The translations under genes were made by a program, and so were the position numbers. Below, one piece after another: positions 41,881-45,823 of a stretch of DNA of 45,823 nucleotides. This DNA comes from Tubiluchus corallicola (taxonomy: Eukaryota; Priapulida; Priapulimorpha; Priapulimorphida; Tubiluchidae). The stretch is taken from assembly GCA_030141605.1 (NCBI GenBank), contig JAQGDQ010001345.1, forward strand, positions 1-45,823, read 5' to 3'. The stretch's first letter is position 1; the number at the start of each line of letters is the position of its first letter. The notes below the pieces were generated by a model. The model did no database searches, had not been told where the DNA came from, and was given only the letters and a program-made list of their open reading frames with translations.

Positions 41881-42414
41881 ATTCCATATTCTATCCCTTT
41901 AGAGTAAACTGTGTTGGAAACATTATCACTTCCTGTAATTTTCTCTTATTGATTTTCCAAAAGAATTTTTTGTGCACAAATTTCAGCGTTAATTTTCAGT
42001 CAACAGTTTTCACTTTCACAACACGATTTATACTGGAAATTCTATTTAGTTGTTTGAAATCCGGAGAAATCTGGCGCACCTGCGAGCAATATTAATAATT
42101 CAGCAACATCAGTGCCGCCTGCAATCACAGTCGGACCCGTTGACGTTATTCTCAATGTTTATTCTGCGCTTGTTCAAGCTTAGATTATAGAAAGCCAGTG
42201 TTGATTCAGCGCACCAATCGTATCATATTTACGTTGGGTTTTATTGTCAGTAGGTGGCGTGGCTGCTTCTGCAAGCACAGAGTGAGTCACATGAGAATTC
42301 AACATATTAATGAGATTTATATTAGCATGAACACAGGTTTCTTCTGATGATTTGGTGTGTTTACTCGACTGTTATTAGAAAGAATAGCCTTGACTTTGTA
42401 ACTTCTTTAAGAAT

Positions 42415-43105
42415 TTTCTCTTCTCTCTAAGAGTTCAGTCTAAGATTTCTCTCTGAGACTCTAAGGTTTCTCTCTGAGAGTTCTGTATAAGACTTCTCTC
42501 TAAGAGTTCTCTTTAAGATTTCTCTCTGAGAGTTCTGTCTAAGATTTCTCTCTGAGACTCTAAGGTTTCTCTCTGAAAGTTCTGTCTAAGAGTTGTCTCT
42601 AATACTTCTCTCTGAGAGTTCTCTTTAAGATTTCTCTCTGAGAGTTCTGTCTAAGACTTCTCTCTGAGAGTTCTCTCTGTGAGTTCTGTCTAAGACTTCC
42701 CTCTGAGAGTTCTCTTTAAGATTTCTCTCTGTGAGTTCTGTCTAAGACTTCTCTCTGAGAGTTCTTTCTAAGATTTCTCTCTGAGAGTTCTCTCTATGAG
42801 TTCCTTCTAAGAATTCTCTCTGTGAGTTCTGTCTAAAACTTCTCTCTGAGAGTTCTCTCTGAGAGTTCTTCTAAGAATTCTCTCTGAGAGTTCTGTCTAA
42901 GACTTCTCTCTGAGAGTTCCGTCTAAGATTTCCCTCTGAGAGTTCTCTTTAAGATTTCTCTCTGTGAGTTCTGTCTAAGACTTCTCTCTGAGAGTTCTTT
43001 CTAAGATTTCTCTCTGAGAGTTCTCTCTATGAGTTCTTTCTAAGAATTCTCTCTGAGAGTTCTCTCTAAGATTTCTCTCTGAGAGTTCTGTCTAAGACTT
43101 TTAAG
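42415..43105. repeat. Irregular 18/26/36-bp satellite (TCTCTCTGAGAGTTCTGTCTAAGA-type)
   Basis: About 690 bp built from the blocks TCTCTCTGAGAGTTCT, GTCTAAGACTTC and TTTAAGATT in variable order. The block TCTGAGAGTTCT is partly self-complementary. Confidence 0.9.
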
Positions 43106-43109
43106 TTAA

Positions 43110-44040
43110 AACTCTCAAGCTTGCAGTAACCTGGCCGAATAAAGCCGTTCACACTTGCGAGTTCACCGTCAGAGAGAACTCTCGAGAGAACACCCTGCAG
43201 TGTAAACGCATCGTAAGAATTTTCTCTCAATTTCCTACTAAAACTCTAATGGATCTGACAACCTACAAGAGTGTAAATATCAAAATTTAATGCAGAGGGT
43301 TTAATAGCCTGATTTTCCAGGTAATTTGTTTAAACAATCAGTTATGCAAGAGTAATATAATCTGACGCATGCGCTCACTGAATGTTAAAATATTGCGTGG
43401 CATTAATTACATTATTGTTACACGGTACTAGCTGGTGTCCGACTAACCATACGCAATGTTCCATTTGCAGGGTAAGAGTGCAGTAATACACATAAAAATA
43501 CACTACATATTAAAGCTCAGTATAAATGTAAATCCATGCGCACATATATATATTTGTTAACTTTGATATATTTTGTTGTTAAAAATCTTGTCAGTTTGTG
43601 ATGTCATCACTAGTTGGGCTCACATCGGCCGTAATTAAGACTCTAATATACCAAAAACGGTTTTGCAATATTATTATTATTGTTAAAATTGTACTTCTTA
43701 CCACACTTCAAAATTGGTTAGTATTTGAAAAATCATCATGTGTTCCTTTTATTGTTTTAGAAACAAGGGGGGAGGGAAACGTCATCGAAAAGTTGAATTT
43801 GATAAAAAACGAACAATATATTATACCGTTAGGTAAGTTTGTTGGCAAGTTAAAAAACATACGAGTTTTCGTTTTTAATCTTTGCTGGCAGACACTTAAA
43901 TCGTGACTCATTCTAAATGAACCTCAACCATTTTAGGAAAGCGCTTGAATGAAATTTCCTCACTTTAGCTGCGCAATACCTCTGCAGATGCAGTAAAATA
44001 ATTCGTTGTGTTGGTTGTGTATAGCTGATTATTTGTGTTT
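43110..44040. other. Intergenic; short MITE remnant then unrecognised sequence
   Basis: 43145-43215 carries CGTTCACACTTGCGAGTT and GTGTAAACGC, inverted ends like those of the element at 19568-19980. The remaining bases show no supported gene; the 102-codon frame at 43598-43906 lacks a recognisable domain. Confidence 0.4.
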
Positions 44041-44057
44041 TAGGGATGGCAAAACTA

Positions 44058-44276
44058 TGAAGAGTCCGATTATAAAACTACACGTTTATTGAACATCAAG
44101 CACAATAAATATAACAGATAGTAATGCCAAGCCCCCTGATCTAGCCTCCTCTCCTTCAGCTCCCAGACTCGATCTCCTGAGCTGGGCGCATCACAAGGCT
44201 TATATATCGTGCGCCGAGCTTCGACGCGTCGACGCCTACGCTTCGGTTCTGAATCACTTGCTCTCGTGACACTACA
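44058..44276 (-). mobile_element. Possible solo LTR
   Basis: The minus strand begins TGTAGTGTCACGAGAGCAAG, has a TATA motif (GATATATAAGCC) and later AATAAA shortly before its TCTTCA end. That is LTR architecture, but no target duplication or internal region is seen. Confidence 0.4.
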
Positions 44277-44516
44277 CCTTAACTGGCTTCATGCCAGCAT
44301 TCATCAACATAATTATCTATCATAATCTAACGCTTTTAACATAGTTTAACAGGTTCTCTTTACTGATGCAGTTTGAAAAAGACAAAGGCAAAATTTGTTT
44401 AGGATCACTCATTTAACAGACAACATTAGCACTAACGGTTATTTAGTGACTTACACTTACAACAATACAGGTAAGTACGCAACACACAAATAACGAATAA
44501 CATGTAGAGTATATCT

Positions 44517-44597
44517 CCTGGCGTTGGCAGGCGCCGGACTCGAACTCAAGACTGCGTGGTTGCAGTCCGAAATCTACACCACTCAGTCACCGAACTC
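44517..44597 (-). mobile_element. tRNA-derived SINE head, third family
   Basis: The minus strand reads GGTGACTGAGTGGTGTAGA (A box) and TTGAGTTCGAGTCCGGCGCC (B box). No acceptor-stem pairing, so not an intact tRNA gene. Confidence 0.65.
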
Positions 44598-45009
44598 AGC
44601 ACGCATTCACCCACGATGCTTTGTGAAGCATTTACATGTTTGGATACTTTCACAGTCTCGCAACAGCTAAATGGAAATCTCGATAATGCAAAACGCTATT
44701 AACTCATTACTGTGAACAATGAGCAATATAAAATACAAAATGGAGAAATGGTTAGTAACACAGGAATGCTAATAGACGGCGCTGTCTGCGGCTTTGAACA
44801 AGCTAGAAAATAACTTACAAACGTCAATAAACAGAGAGCAAAGTTAAGAGACAACATTTTGTGAGAATGTAATTATACAATCAGGGCTTCACAGCGGGGC
44901 CTATGACCCTTTGTTGGAGACAGGGCCGGCGCCAGGAAGTGCGGGGCCCAATTGGGGCCCTCTACCCTAAAAGCTGAAAAGCGATGTTTTATGCTTCATG
45001 TAGTACTTC

Positions 45010-45823
45010 AGTCTGCAGGGTCACAATGCAGGATGACAATGCAGGATCACAATGCAGGATCACAATGCAGGATGACAATGCAGGATCATAATGCAGGGTC
45101 ACAATGCAGGATCACAATGCAGGATCACAATGCAGGATCATAATGCAGGGTGACAATGCAGGATCATAATGCAGGGTCACAATGCAGGATCACAATGCAG
45201 GATCACAATGCAGGATCATAATGCAGGGTCACAATGCAGGATGACAATGCAGGATCACAATGCAAGATTGCAATGCAGGACACAATGCAAGATCACAATG
45301 CAGGATCATAATGCTGGATCACAATGCAGGACACAATGCAGGATCACAATGCAGGATCACGATGCAGGACACAATGCAGGATCACAATGCAGGATCATAA
45401 TGCAGGGTGACAATGCAGGATCATAATGCAGGGTCACAATGCAGGATCACAATGCAGGATCACAATGCAGGATCATAATGCAGGGTCACAATGCAGGATG
45501 ACAATGCAGGATCACAATGCAAGATTGCAATGCAGGACACAATGCAGGATCACAATGCAGGATCACAATGCAGGATCACAATGCAGGACACAATGCAGGA
45601 TCACAATGCAGGATCACAATGCAGGACACAATGCAGGATCACAATGCAGGATCACAATGCAGGATCACAATGCAGGACACAATGCAGGATCACAATGCAG
45701 GACACAATGCAGGATCACAATGCAGGATCATAATGCAGGATCACAATGCAGGATCACAATGCAGGATCACAATGCAGGATCACAATGCAGGACACAATGC
45801 AGGATCACAATGCAGGTCACAAT
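45010..45823. repeat. 13-bp minisatellite with higher-order structure, runs off the window
   Basis: Unit AATGCAGGATCAC with 12-bp (AATGCAGGACAC) and point variants. A ~257-bp block recurs: TGCAAGATTG starts at 45261 and 45518 in the same context. A hAT-like end (CAGGGCCGGCGCCAGG, 44923) lies just upstream. Confidence 0.95.

Noticed and set aside
44517-44597. Possible tRNA gene
   Set aside because: A and B boxes are present but no acceptor-stem pairing is found. More consistent with a SINE head.
45010-45823. Repeat array that could be mistaken for a CRISPR
   Set aside because: Contiguous 13-bp units without spacers in an animal genome.

Overview
This is animal nuclear DNA, most likely from a marine invertebrate. 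The genes have short exons and long introns, with canonical splice sites. The rest is AT-rich and crowded with microsatellites, minisatellites, MITE-type DNA transposons, tRNA-derived SINEs and decayed LINEs. I could not place the phylum from sequence alone. No bacterial features, rRNA genes or CRISPR arrays are visible, and I found no convincing functional tRNA gene.

The main find is a complete 14-exon gene on the minus strand (start codon 27240-27242, stop codon 9320-9322). I assembled it by hand. All 13 junctions are phase compatible, the coding length is 3225 nt, and the product is 1074 residues. It encodes a secreted protein with the N-terminal lipid-transfer fold of the large lipid transfer protein (LLTP) family (vitellogenin, apolipophorin, microsomal triglyceride transfer protein). 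After an acidic stretch and a furin site it continues into a C-terminal domain I do not recognise, ending in a Trp/Lys-rich tail. A second gene starts 2.85 kb past its stop codon in the same orientation. Exons 1-3 of that gene (6473 down to 397) match the complete gene in size, phase and sequence, and the rest lies off the left edge. The locus is therefore a tandem LLTP-like pair.

The introns of the complete gene hold most of the oddities. Intron 4 carries eight tandem copies of the 3' end of exon 4, each with a splice donor. Intron 6 carries a ~950 bp trinucleotide tract that reads as about 315 nearly pure Asp/Glu codons in the frame of exon 7, with no stop between. Intron 9 has a TTAA-flanked MITE ending 10 nt from the exon 10 acceptor. 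Other introns hold MITEs, SINEs, LINE fragments, a foldback hairpin and long GA/CT arrays.

From 27.4 to 39.3 kb is a gene-poor stretch with three TTAA-flanked MITE families, a hAT-like MITE with a perfect 8-bp target duplication, a ~0.6 kb segmental duplication and a decayed Jockey/CR1-like LINE. From 40.2 to 41.4 kb on the minus strand lies an intact intronless class A GPCR coding region (385 residues) resembling adenosine receptors. Its stop codon lies inside the last unit of a 60-bp minisatellite. The right edge holds a 26-36 bp CT-rich satellite, a possible solo LTR, another SINE and a 13-bp minisatellite that runs off the window.
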